Source of the DNA: Pseudonocardia ammonioxydans
GTDB taxonomy: Bacteria; Actinomycetota; Actinomycetes; Mycobacteriales; Pseudonocardiaceae
Reading direction: 5' to 3'
Assembly (NCBI RefSeq): GCF_900115005.1
Contig: NZ_FOUY01000025.1
Location: 42,424 to 106,423 of the forward strand
DNA length: 64,000 nucleotides
Every line of letters starts with the position of its first letter. The stretch's first letter is position 1. This document shows, in pieces, positions 23,635-32,184 of this stretch. Under the pieces are notes generated by a model. It was not told the DNA's origin. It made no database searches and was given only the letters and a program-made list of their open reading frames with translations. Position numbers and translations under genes: made by a program.

Positions 23635-24517
23635 CGGCCACCAGCCGGGACAACCCGTGCGCACGGACGGTCTCGGCGTCCTCGTCGTACTTCACGACCG
23701 CACCGAGGCTCAGCTCGGCCGCCCGCGCGTCGAGCTCGGACAGCCCGAGCACGTGCAGCGCGGTGGTCCAGGAGATCGCCTCGGCCACCCCCGGTGGTTT
23801 CACGAGGTCCAGCCTGCGCATCCGGGCGACCGTGCCGGCGACCCGCTCGGCGAGGTAGTCCGCCGCCTCCGGCACCCGACGCCGGATGATCTCTGCGACC
23901 CGCTCCGGACCCGGGTGCGCGATCCAGTGGTAGAGGCAACGTCGTTTGAGGGCGTCGTGCAGATCGCGGGTCCGGTTCGAGGTCAGGACGGCGACGGGTG
24001 GGATCACCGCCCGCCGCGTCCCCAGCTCCGGGATCGTCACGGCCGACTCGGCGAGGAGCTCGAACAGGAACGCCTCGAACTCGTCGTCGGCCCGGTCGAT
24101 CTCGTCGATCAGCAGCACCGCGGGCCGCGGCCCGGGGTGTTCGACGGCGGCCAGGAGCGGACGGGCGAGCAGGTGGTCGGTGGTGAACAGGTCGTCGTCG
24201 CGCAGGTGCTCGCCGCGGGACTCGGCCAGCCGGATCGACAGCAGCTGGCGCGGGTAGTTCCACTCGTAGAGGGCCTCGGCCGCGGTGATCCCCTCGTAGC
24301 ACTGCAGCCGCAGCAGCGGGGTGTCGAGCACCTCGGCGAGCGCGGCCCCCGCCCGGGTCTTGCCGACGCCCGGTTCCCCCTCGAGCAGCAGCGGCTGGCG
24401 CATCCGGACGGCCAGGAACGCCGCCGTCGCGAGAGCCTCGTCCGCCAGGTACCCGACCGCGTCCATCCGGTTCCGCAGGTCGTCGACCCCGGTCGTGCCG
24501 TCCTCGCCCGGGCTCAT
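23627..24517 (-). CDS. coxD: MoxR-type AAA+ ATPase CoxD
   Basis: This 296-residue AAA+ protein has Walker A GEPGVGKT (residues 47-54), Walker B LLIDEIDRAD, and sensor 1 LTSNRTRDL, all typical of the MoxR/CoxD group. CoxD in Oligotropha is needed to insert sulfur and copper into the Mo-Cu site of CO dehydrogenase. The ATG overlaps the stop of xdhC (ATGA, 24514-24517), and the 3' end overlaps coxE. Coupled translation of the maturation genes is likely. Confidence 0.9.
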   Translation of the reverse strand: MSPGEDGTTGVDDLRNRMDAVGYLADEALATAAFLAVRMRQPLLLEGEPGVGKTRAGAALAEVLDTPLLRLQCYEGITAAEALYEWNYPRQLLSIRLAESRGEHLRDDDLFTTDHLLARPLLAAVEHPGPRPAVLLIDEIDRADDEFEAFLFELLAESAVTIPELGTRRAVIPPVAVLTSNRTRDLHDALKRRCLYHWIAHPGPERVAEIIRRRVPEAADYLAERVAGTVARMRRLDLVKPPGVAEAISWTTALHVLGLSELDARAAELSLGAVVKYDEDAETVRAHGLSRLVAGD

Positions 24518-25290
24518 CCGCAACACCCCTGGCCCGCCGCACCGTCCGGGTCCGCGGCCGCCCCCGGCCCGCGGGTGCCGGACGTGCGGGCGGCGGTGAA
24601 CTCGCACCAGATCGACAGGGCGATCTCGTGGGCGGAGCGGGCACCGATGTCGAGGCCGGCCGGGGCACGCACCCGGTGCCGCTGCTCGTCGGACACCTCC
24701 AGCCCGGCCAGGACGGCGGCCGCGCGACGACGGCTGGCCACCAGGGCCACGTACCCGGTGCCCGCGGTCAGCGCGGCGGTGAGCACCTCGGGTTCGTCCT
24801 GCCCGTGCGAGGCGACGACGACCGCGTCGGCCCCGGGCGGCGGAGGCGCCTGCGCGGAGGCGGCCACGACCTCGTACTCGAGTGCGGCCGCCAGCCGGGT
24901 CAGGGAACGCGCCACCGGGCCGTCCCCGCAGACCGCGACCAGCGGCGGCGGCAGCACGGACTCCAGGAAGATCTCCAGCGCACCGCCGGACAGGCACGGG
25001 TTCGCGACCGTCCGCACCCCCGGGCGCGGGTCGCCGGTGCCGTCCGGGGAGATCCGCAGGAGGGCGGACGCACCGTCCGCGAGCAGGCGCAGGCTCTCCG
25101 CCCGGGTCGTGGACTCGGCGCAGGTGCCGCCGACGAACCCCTCCATCGTCCCGTCGGGCAGGACCAGCGCCGAGTCCCCGGGCCGGGCGCTGGTCGGCCG
25201 TTCCGCACGGACGACGGTGGCCAGCACGAACGGTGTCCGGCCGGCGCGCAGCACCCCGGCCCGGGCCACGAGTTCCTGATCGACGCTCAT
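24514..25290 (-). CDS. XdhC/CoxI family molybdenum-cofactor maturation protein
   Basis: This 258-residue protein has the XdhC_CoxI N-terminal segment (FVLATVVRAERPTSARPGD; FVGGTCAEST) and a C-terminal Rossmann-like domain (VAVCGDGPVARSLTRLA). XdhC proteins bind molybdenum cofactor, help sulfurate it and deliver it to xanthine dehydrogenase-type enzymes, here CoxL. It sits between coxL and coxD with ATGA overlaps on both sides, which ties it firmly to the cox operon. Confidence 0.87.
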   Translation of the reverse strand: MSVDQELVARAGVLRAGRTPFVLATVVRAERPTSARPGDSALVLPDGTMEGFVGGTCAESTTRAESLRLLADGASALLRISPDGTGDPRPGVRTVANPCLSGGALEIFLESVLPPPLVAVCGDGPVARSLTRLAAALEYEVVAASAQAPPPPGADAVVVASHGQDEPEVLTAALTAGTGYVALVASRRRAAAVLAGLEVSDEQRHRVRAPAGLDIGARSAHEIALSIWCEFTAARTSGTRGPGAAADPDGAAGQGCCG

Positions 25291-27695
25291 CCGATCGCCA
25301 GATCCGTCCGCAGCGGTGTGCCGCGCACCGCCCGCCACACCGCCGCCGGGGTCAGCGGCATGTCGGCGTGCCGGACCCGGATGGCGTCGAGCACCGCGTT
25401 CGTCACCGCGGGCGGCGACCCGACGGTCGCGGACTCCCCGACCCCCTTGGCGCCGATCGGGTGGTGGGGCGACGGCGTCACCGTCTCGCCGAGCTCCCAC
25501 GACGGGCACTCCATCGCCGTCGGCAGCAGGTAGTCCATGAAGGACGCCCCGAGGTGGTTGCCGTCGGTGTCGAACGCCATGACCTCCATCAGCGCCATCC
25601 CGATCCCGTCGGCGAGCCCGCCGTGCACCTGGCCCTCGACCACCATCGGGTTGATCCGCACCCCGCAGTCGTCGACGGCCACGAACCGGCGGACCTTCAC
25701 CTGCCCGGTGGCGGTGTCGACGTCGACCACGCACACGTACGCACCGCACGGGTAGGTCAGGTTGGGCGGGTTGTAGACGCAGGTGGCGTCCAGGTGGCCC
25801 TCGACGTCGTCGGGCAGCTCCAGGTCGGAGTGCGCGGCCATCGCGATCTCGTTCATGGTCGCCGCGGCGGCCGGGTCGCCCGCCACCCGGAACGCGCCCT
25901 TCTCCCACTCCAGGTCGTCGGGGGACACCTCGAGCATCGCCGCGGCGACGATCCGGGCGCGGTCACGCACCTTGCGGGCCACCATCGCGGTCGCCGCACC
26001 GGACACCGGCGTGGACCGTGACCCGTAGGTGCCCAGCCCGAACGGGGTCTGGTCGGTGTCGCCCTGGACGACCTCGATGTCGTCCGGCGAGATCCCCAGC
26101 TCCTCGGCGACGATCTGCGCGAACGTGGTCTGGTGGCCCTGGCCCTGGGTCATGCAGGACAGCCGCAGGACGGCCTTGCCGGTCGGGTGGATCCGCAGCT
26201 CGGCCCCGTCGGCCATGCCGAGCCCGAGGATGTCCATCGTCCGGCGGGGCCCCGCCCCGACCGCCTCGGTGAAGAACGACAGCCCGATGCCCATCAGCAT
26301 CGGGGACTCACCCCGTTCGTAGGCCGACCGGACCTGCTTCTGCTCGGCCCGCAACTCGTCGTAGCCGGCCATGTCCAGCGCGGTCGCCAGCGTCCGGGGG
26401 TAGTCGCCGGAGTCGTACTCCCAGCCCAGGGCCGTGGTGTAGGGGAACTGCTCGGAACGCAGCAGGTTGGTGCGGCGCAGCTCGGCAGGGTCCCAGCCCT
26501 GGTCGTGGGCGAGCACGTCGACCAGGCGCTCGATCAGGTAGACGGCCTCGGTGATCCGGAACGAGCAGGCGTACGCGACGCCGCCGGGCGCCTTGTTGGT
26601 GTAGACCCCGGTGACCGCGCAGTGGGCGGCGGCGAGGTCGTAGGAACCCGAGAACACGTGGAACAGGCCCGCCGGCATCTTCGACGGCTGGGCGGTCCCG
26701 TTGAACGCGCCGTGGTCGGCGAGCACCGTCACCCGGACGCCGAGGAGCTTCCCGTCGTGCGTGGCCGCGATCTCGCCGCGCATGTGGTAGTCGCGGGCGA
26801 ACGAGGTGCTCATCAGGTTCTCCGAGCGGTCCTCGGTCCACTTCACCGGTGCGCCGGTGACGATCGAGCCGACGACCGCGCAGACGTACCCCGGGTAGAT
26901 CCCGACCTTGTTGCCGAAACCGCCGCCGATGTCCGGCGAGATGATCTGGATCTTGTGCTCCGGCAGGCCCGCGACCAGGGCGTACACCGTGCGGTGCGCG
27001 TGCGGGGCCTGGGTGGTGGTGTACACGGTGAGCTTGCCGGACACCGGGTCCATGCTCGCGATCGAGCCGCAGGTCTCCATCGGGGCCGGGTGCGACCGCG
27101 GATACAGCATGTCGCACGAGGACACGACGTCGGCGCGGGCGAACACGTCGTCGGTCGCGGCCGCGTCGCCGGCCTCCCAGTCGAAGATGTGGTTGTCGGT
27201 ACGGCCCTCCTGGTCGTCGCGGATGACGGGTGCGTCGGCGTCGAGTGCGTGCTGCGCGTCGATCACCGCGGGCAGCGGGTCGTACTCGACGTCGACCAGG
27301 GCGAGCGCGTCCCGGGCCGAGTAGCGGTCCTCGGCGACGACGAACGCGACCTCCTGCCCCTGGAAACGGACCTTGTCGGTGGCCAGGACGGACTGGACGT
27401 CGTGCGACAGCGTCGGCATCCAGGCCAGGCCGAGACCGGCCAGTGTCTCGCCGGTGATCACTGCGCGGACCCGGGGATGTGCCTCGGCGGCGGAGGTGTC
27501 GATCGAGACGATCCGGGCGTGCGCGTGCGGGCTGCGCAGGATCGCCGCGTGCAGCATCCCGGGGAGCACGATGTCGTCGAGGTAGCGGCCCTTGCCGCGG
27601 ACGAACCGGGCGTCCTCCTTGCGCCGCATCGAGCCGTAGCCCATCGGGGTGGCGTCCAGGGCGCGGAAACCGGTGTCGGGATCGGTGGTGGTCAT
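25287..27695 (-). CDS. coxL: Carbon monoxide dehydrogenase large subunit, form I type
   Basis: CoxL carries the Mo-Cu-molybdopterin cytosine dinucleotide site that oxidises CO to CO2. The 802-residue protein has AYACSFR at residues 374-380, matching the form I signature AYxCSFR with the copper-binding Cys at 377; form II enzymes have AYRGAGR instead. Other family features are IGGGFGNKVG, QGQGHQTTFAQ, and the C-terminal GAKGVGESATVGSP with the catalytic Glu. The residue at the second signature position is Ala rather than the Arg of Oligotropha (AYRCSFR). It is coupled to coxS and xdhC by ATGA overlaps. Confidence 0.93.
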   Translation of the reverse strand: MTTTDPDTGFRALDATPMGYGSMRRKEDARFVRGKGRYLDDIVLPGMLHAAILRSPHAHARIVSIDTSAAEAHPRVRAVITGETLAGLGLAWMPTLSHDVQSVLATDKVRFQGQEVAFVVAEDRYSARDALALVDVEYDPLPAVIDAQHALDADAPVIRDDQEGRTDNHIFDWEAGDAAATDDVFARADVVSSCDMLYPRSHPAPMETCGSIASMDPVSGKLTVYTTTQAPHAHRTVYALVAGLPEHKIQIISPDIGGGFGNKVGIYPGYVCAVVGSIVTGAPVKWTEDRSENLMSTSFARDYHMRGEIAATHDGKLLGVRVTVLADHGAFNGTAQPSKMPAGLFHVFSGSYDLAAAHCAVTGVYTNKAPGGVAYACSFRITEAVYLIERLVDVLAHDQGWDPAELRRTNLLRSEQFPYTTALGWEYDSGDYPRTLATALDMAGYDELRAEQKQVRSAYERGESPMLMGIGLSFFTEAVGAGPRRTMDILGLGMADGAELRIHPTGKAVLRLSCMTQGQGHQTTFAQIVAEELGISPDDIEVVQGDTDQTPFGLGTYGSRSTPVSGAATAMVARKVRDRARIVAAAMLEVSPDDLEWEKGAFRVAGDPAAAATMNEIAMAAHSDLELPDDVEGHLDATCVYNPPNLTYPCGAYVCVVDVDTATGQVKVRRFVAVDDCGVRINPMVVEGQVHGGLADGIGMALMEVMAFDTDGNHLGASFMDYLLPTAMECPSWELGETVTPSPHHPIGAKGVGESATVGSPPAVTNAVLDAIRVRHADMPLTPAAVWRAVRGTPLRTDLAIG

Positions 27696-28177
27696 GCCCG
27701 CGCCTCCTGGTCGGCGGTGCGCTCGATCTCGGCGGCGGCGCGGACCGAGCGGACGATGTTCTCGTAGCCGGTGCACCGGCAGATCTGCCCGGAGATGGCC
27801 TCCCGGATCGTCGCCTCGGACGGATCCGGATCGTCGTCGAGCAGCCGGCGCGCGGTCATCAGCATCCCCGGGGTGCAGAACCCGCACTGCAGGCCGTGCC
27901 GGTCGGAGAAGCCCTGCTGGACCGGGTCGAGGGTGTCCCCGGTGGCCAGGTCCTCGACGGTGCGGACCCGGTGGCCATCGGCCATCACGGCCAGCACGGT
28001 GCAGGTCTTGACCGGGGTCTCGTCCAGCCAGGCGACGCAGACGCCGCAGTTGGAGGTGTCGCATCCCCAGTGGGTGCCGGTCAGGCCCAGGGTGTCGCGC
28101 AGGAAGTGCACGAGCAGCAGCCGCGGCTCGACGTCGCGGGTGTACCCGGTGCCGTTGACGGTGACGGTGATCTCCAC
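27692..28177 (-). CDS. coxS: Carbon monoxide dehydrogenase small [2Fe-2S] subunit
   Basis: This 161-residue iron-sulfur subunit has the N-terminal plant-ferredoxin-type cluster (CDTSNCGVC ... C) and the C-terminal helical cluster (CGFCTPG ... CRC). It carries electrons from the Mo-Cu site of CoxL to the FAD of CoxM. The ATG at 28177 is three bases after the coxM stop, and its own stop overlaps coxL. The M-S-L order is the classic one for form I CO dehydrogenase. Confidence 0.95.
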   Translation of the reverse strand: MEITVTVNGTGYTRDVEPRLLLVHFLRDTLGLTGTHWGCDTSNCGVCVAWLDETPVKTCTVLAVMADGHRVRTVEDLATGDTLDPVQQGFSDRHGLQCGFCTPGMLMTARRLLDDDPDPSEATIREAISGQICRCTGYENIVRSVRAAAEIERTADQEARA

Positions 28178-28180
28178 GGT

Positions 28181-29059
28181 TCAGGCCTCCTGTCCGCGGG
28201 CGCGCGCAGCGGCGCGGCGCAGCGCCCTGGTCGTGAGCTCACCGGCGAGGTGACGCTTGTAGTCGACGGGTCCGCGCTGGTCGGCGACCGGGCGGCAGTC
28301 CTCGGCGGCGATCCGGCCGGCCTCGGTGAACGCGTCGTCCGATCCGGGAACCCCGCGCAGGAACTCCTCCGCCCGGGCCGCGGCGAACTGCGCCGCTCCG
28401 ACGGCGGTCAGCCCGATCCCGGCATCGGTGACGACGCCGGTGGGGTCGAGCCACAGCGCGGCACCGGCCGCGGCGACCGACCAGTCGCCGACCCGGCGTT
28501 CGACCTTCTCGTAGGCGGACCCGCCACCCGGGCGGACCGGAACCCGGATCTCGACGAGGATCTCGGCGTCGCCGACGACGGTCTGGTAGGGCCCGACGTG
28601 GAACTCGCGGACCGGCACCTGGCGTCGTCCGTCCGCGCCCTCGATCACCGCGACCGCGTGCACGGCTGCGAACGCGGCGGACAGGTCCTCGGACGGGTCG
28701 GCCTGGCAGAGCGACCCGCCGACCGTTCCGCGGTTGCGGACGACCGGGTCCGCGATCACCCGCTCGGCGTCGACCAGGATCGGGAAGTGCTCGACGGCCA
28801 GCGGCGAGGCCAGCAGGTCGGCGTGCCGGGCCATCGCACCGAGCACGAGCTCGGTGCCGTCGAGGCGGATGCCGGTCAACTCGGCCACGTCGTTGATGTC
28901 GATCAGGGTCTCCGGTTCGGCGATCCGGAGTTTCATCATCGGGATCAGGCTGTGCCCACCCGCCACGAGGCGGGAATCGGGGCCGTACCTGGTGAGGAGT
29001 TCGACGGCGTGGGCCACGCTCGTCGCCCGCTCGTACTCGAACTGCGCCGGCACCTGCAC
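28181..29059 (-). CDS. coxM: Carbon monoxide dehydrogenase medium FAD subunit
   Basis: This 292-residue FAD-binding subunit has the two flavin motifs of the family, AGGHSLIPMMKLR (residues ~33-45) and RNRGTVGGSLCQADPSED (~108-125). It passes electrons from CoxS to the respiratory chain. GTG 29059 follows GGAG at six bases. It is the first gene of the minus-strand cox operon; the divergent LysR gene begins 138 bp away, with an inverted repeat in between. Confidence 0.93.
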   Translation of the reverse strand: MQVPAQFEYERATSVAHAVELLTRYGPDSRLVAGGHSLIPMMKLRIAEPETLIDINDVAELTGIRLDGTELVLGAMARHADLLASPLAVEHFPILVDAERVIADPVVRNRGTVGGSLCQADPSEDLSAAFAAVHAVAVIEGADGRRQVPVREFHVGPYQTVVGDAEILVEIRVPVRPGGGSAYEKVERRVGDWSVAAAGAALWLDPTGVVTDAGIGLTAVGAAQFAAARAEEFLRGVPGSDDAFTEAGRIAAEDCRPVADQRGPVDYKRHLAGELTTRALRRAAARARGQEA

Positions 29060-29072
29060 GGGACGCTCCAGA

Positions 29073-29108
29073 TGTCGGTGGCGCCCGTGACGGCGCCACG
29101 TCGGTGAT
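29073..29108 (-). promoter_or_regulatory. Leader motif shared with the aldehyde dehydrogenase operon
   Basis: On the minus strand ATCACCGACGTGGCGCC is followed by a GGCGCCACCGACA element just before the coxM ribosome-binding site. A shorter version, ATCACCGACGTGCGCCACCG then ACA, lies at 32093-32115 just before the aldehyde dehydrogenase gene. This suggests shared ancestry or control. Confidence 0.35.
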
Positions 29109-29145
29109 GGGACGACCGAGAGTGATCCCGCTCACAGAAATGTTC

Positions 29146-29163
29146 AAGGGTCGGATAACCCTT
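29146..29163. promoter_or_regulatory. Candidate LysR operator between lysR-type gene and coxM
   Basis: AAGGGT-CGGATA-ACCCTT is a perfect 6-bp inverted repeat centred 43 bp before the LysR start and ~95 bp before coxM. LysR-type regulators usually bind dyads of this size (T-N11-A class) in the shared divergent promoter. AAGGGT is the left half-site. Confidence 0.5.
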
Positions 29164-29197
29164 CACTTAAGATCGGCGACCCGCACAATCGGTCCGC

Positions 29198-30139
29198 ATG
29201 ACCCTCACCCAGCTGAGCGCGTTCGTGCTGGTCGTGCGCCTGGGCACGGTCAAGGCGGCGGCCGCGGCACTCGGGGTCAGCGAACCCGCGGTCTCCCAGG
29301 CGATCACCGCGTTGCGGCGGCACTTCGGGGACCAGCTCCTGGTCCGCGGCGAGAACGGGATGGTCCCGACCGCGGCCGGGTCACGGCTGCTGGGCGTCGC
29401 GGCGCAGATGGTCGCGCTGGGCACGGAGGCCGAGGCGGCGGTCCGCTCGGCGCAGGGGGCGGCCGAGGTCGTCCGGCTGATCGGGCCCAGCGACGTCGTC
29501 GAGTTCGTCGGCGGGCCGCTGGCCGAGGCGTTCTCCGCCCGTTCGGGACGACGGGTCGAGGTGACCGCCGGGGTGGCCGGGGTCGCCGAGATGGCGGTGC
29601 TGGTGTCGCACCGGCTCGCGGACCTCGCACTCGGGCCCGTTCCGGTCGAGGACCGCAGCCTGCGCCTGGTCAGTGAGCCGGTCTTCCGCGGGCGGCTGGT
29701 CGTGCTGGCCGCGGAGCGTCCGTGCGGTGCGCCGAGCGCCTGGCCGTGGCTGGTCGATCCGGCCGGGGCGGACCCGGAGGGCGAGGTCGGACGCCTGCTG
29801 GCCCGGCTCGCCGTGCCCGAGTCCCGGATGCAGGTCTTCCCGAACCAGACCGCGGCGTGGGAGGCCGCGGCCCGGGGGGCCGGGGTCGCACCGGGGATGG
29901 CGCACCTGGCCGCACCCCGGCTGCGCCGCGGCGAGCTCCAGGTGGTGCAGGTCCCGGGCACACCGCTGCCGGTGGTGTGGCACGCGACCACCCTGCCGCC
30001 GGACCGGCGCGCGCCGGCGACCGGTTCCCTGCGTCGCTACCTGAGCACCCCGGAGGCGATGACGTTGCTGGGCAGCCCCGGCGCCGGCGTGCCGCCGTCC
30101 CGGTTCCGGCCGCCGGTGCACGTCACGATCTGGTCCTGA
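29198..30139 (+). CDS. LysR-family regulator divergent from the cox operon
   Basis: This 313-residue protein has the LysR winged-helix DNA-binding domain (TLTQLSAFVLVVRLGTVKAA, then SEPAVSQAITALRRHFG) and a C-terminal periplasmic-binding-like ligand domain. The start at 29198 gives the standard LTQLSAF beginning. Its position back-to-back with coxM, with a dyad between them, makes it the likely controller of CO dehydrogenase expression, as LysR genes are in other CO oxidisers. Confidence 0.86.
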   Translation: MTLTQLSAFVLVVRLGTVKAAAAALGVSEPAVSQAITALRRHFGDQLLVRGENGMVPTAAGSRLLGVAAQMVALGTEAEAAVRSAQGAAEVVRLIGPSDVVEFVGGPLAEAFSARSGRRVEVTAGVAGVAEMAVLVSHRLADLALGPVPVEDRSLRLVSEPVFRGRLVVLAAERPCGAPSAWPWLVDPAGADPEGEVGRLLARLAVPESRMQVFPNQTAAWEAAARGAGVAPGMAHLAAPRLRRGELQVVQVPGTPLPVVWHATTLPPDRRAPATGSLRRYLSTPEAMTLLGSPGAGVPPSRFRPPVHVTIWS

Positions 30140-30162
30140 GCAGTGGGCGCCGCGCAGCGCCG

Positions 30163-30594
30163 CTACGACCCGCCGACGCCGTGCTCGGCCAGCCACGCCG
30201 CCCGCCGGCGGGCCGAGGCCTGGGCGAGCCACGCGTCCTGCACGATCTCGGCCAGCTCGGCCCGGTCGAGCTCGCCGATCCGGCTCGCCCGCAGCAGCAC
30301 CGACGGGTGGCCGTCGAAGTGGGCGGTGGTGAAGAACGGCGTGCCCGGGTCCTGCACCAGGGCGAGCTTGTCCTCCTCGGAGTCCACCCAGAACACGATC
30401 ACGTCCGGGTAGCGTTCCCCGGTCTCCGGGTCGCGGGCGTCGGGACGCGGGGTCCGGAAGAACACGAACGACTTCCGCCCGACCTGGTAGACCGGGTTGC
30501 CCCGAGTCCCGTGCACGACGGTGACGTGCGGCATCCCGGTCGCCAGCTCGTGCACGTCCTCGACCCGGGCCCGGCGCGGTGCCACGCCGCTCAC
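30163..30594 (-). CDS. MmcQ/YjbR family protein
   Basis: This 143-residue protein has the YjbR/DUF419 pattern: an early ATGMPHVTVVHG segment, a KSFVFFR strand, DVIVFWVDSEEDKLAL, and TPFFTTAHFDGHPSVLLRAS near the middle. The fold (CyaY-like/double-wing) often binds DNA or small molecules, but the specific role is unknown. GTG 30594 directly follows the TAG stop of the aldehyde dehydrogenase gene with no gap, so it is the second gene of that operon. Confidence 0.8.
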   Translation of the reverse strand: MSGVAPRRARVEDVHELATGMPHVTVVHGTRGNPVYQVGRKSFVFFRTPRPDARDPETGERYPDVIVFWVDSEEDKLALVQDPGTPFFTTAHFDGHPSVLLRASRIGELDRAELAEIVQDAWLAQASARRRAAWLAEHGVGGS

Positions 30595-32070
30595 CTACCC
30601 GAGCGTGAAGGGGTCCCGGGTGCCGCCGGAGAGCTCCACCCACACAGCCTTCTCCTCCAGGTACTCCTCGACCGCGCCGACGCCGTTCTCCCGGCCGAGC
30701 CCGGAGTGCCCGAACCCGCCGAACGGCACGCTGGGCGCCACCACCCGATAGGCGTTGATCCACACCGAGCCGGCCCGGATGCGCCCGGCGACCCGGTGCG
30801 CGCGGTGCACGTCCTTGGTCCACACCGCTCCGGCCAGGCCGTACGGCGTGTCGTTGGCCAGCTTCACCGCCTCGTCCTCGGAGGTGAACGTCAGCGCGGC
30901 GAGCACCGGCCCGAACACCTCCTCCCGGTACACGGTGGACTCCGGCGTCACGCCGGTGATCACCGTCGGCTGCACGAAGTAGCCGCCCAGCCCGCCGTCG
31001 GCCGCGCCGCCGTAGGCGATCGTGTTGCCCTCCGACCGGGCCTGGTCGAGGTAGCCGAGGACCTTCTCGTACTGGGGCCCGTTCGCGACCGGGCCCATCT
31101 CGGTGTCCTCGGCGTTCGGGTCGCCGAGCCGGATCCTCGCCGCCCGCTCGACGACCAGCCGCACGAGCTCGTCGTGCACGTCGGCGTGCACGATCAGCCG
31201 CGAGCCGGCCATGCAGGTCTGGCCGGTCGCGGCGAAGACGCCGGCGATGATCCCGTTCGCGGCGGCCTCCAGGTCGGCGTCCGGGAAGACGATCTGCGGG
31301 GACTTCCCACCCAGCTCCAGCGTGACCTTGTTGATGTTCTCGGCGGCCGCCTTCGCGACCGCCCGGCCGGTCGCCGTCGAGCCGGTGAAGGCGACCTTGT
31401 CCACGCCCGGGTGCCCGGCCAGGTGGGCCGCGGTGTCCCGGTCGTTCGTGGACACGACGTTCACCACCCCGGCCGGGATCCCGGCCTGCTCGATCAGCTC
31501 GGCGAAGCGCAGGGTCGACGCCGGGGAGTGCTCCGACGGCTTGATCACGATCGTGCAGCCCGCGGCCAGCGCGGGCGCCAGCTTCCAGGTCATCAGCAGC
31601 AGCGGCGAGTTCCACGGCGTGATCGCGGCGACCACGCCGACCGGCTCCTTGCGCGTGTAGACCAGGTAGTTCGGGTTCGGCGACGGGATCTGGCGGCCCT
31701 CGACCGTCGTCGCGACGCCGGCGAAGTAGGTGTACCAGCCGCCCAGCCCGGTCAGCTGGCCGATCATCTCGCGGTAGAGCTTGCCGGAGTCGTTGACCTC
31801 CGTGCGGGCCAGCGCCTCGGCGTTCTCGGCGACCAGCTCGCCGAGCCGGCGCAGGCAGACGGCCCGGGCGAACGCCGTCATCGACCCCCACTCGCCGTCC
31901 AGCGCGGCCCGGGCCGCTCCGACGGCGGCGTCGACGTCGTCGGGCCGGCAGTCGGGCGCGGTCGCCCACGCCTGTCCGGTGTAGGGGTTCTGCGTCTCGA
32001 AGGTGGCCCCGGACGCGGCGTCGACCTGCCTGCCGCCGATCAGCATCCGGAACGTCTCGAGCTCGGCCAT
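30595..32070 (-). CDS. Aldehyde dehydrogenase family protein
   Basis: This 491-residue NAD(P)-dependent aldehyde dehydrogenase has all the key residues: N154 (PWNSPLL), the base E252 (LELGGKSP) and the nucleophile C286 (GQTCMAGSR), plus KPSEHSP and the C-terminal PFGGFGHSGLGRENG. It oxidises an aldehyde to the acid; the substrate is not evident. ATG 32070 follows AGGAGG at six bases. It is co-transcribed with the YjbR-like gene. A leader motif like that before coxM lies 23 bp upstream. Confidence 0.93.
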   Translation of the reverse strand: MAELETFRMLIGGRQVDAASGATFETQNPYTGQAWATAPDCRPDDVDAAVGAARAALDGEWGSMTAFARAVCLRRLGELVAENAEALARTEVNDSGKLYREMIGQLTGLGGWYTYFAGVATTVEGRQIPSPNPNYLVYTRKEPVGVVAAITPWNSPLLLMTWKLAPALAAGCTIVIKPSEHSPASTLRFAELIEQAGIPAGVVNVVSTNDRDTAAHLAGHPGVDKVAFTGSTATGRAVAKAAAENINKVTLELGGKSPQIVFPDADLEAAANGIIAGVFAATGQTCMAGSRLIVHADVHDELVRLVVERAARIRLGDPNAEDTEMGPVANGPQYEKVLGYLDQARSEGNTIAYGGAADGGLGGYFVQPTVITGVTPESTVYREEVFGPVLAALTFTSEDEAVKLANDTPYGLAGAVWTKDVHRAHRVAGRIRAGSVWINAYRVVAPSVPFGGFGHSGLGRENGVGAVEEYLEEKAVWVELSGGTRDPFTLG

Positions 32071-32184
32071 GGGTGGTCCTCCTGCAGGCGGCTGTCGGTG
32101 GCGCACGTCGGTGATCGAGACCTTACGAATCCGGGTCGCCGTGCGCATCGGTAGGACGGGTGCAGCCGCGGGAGGATGGGGCAC

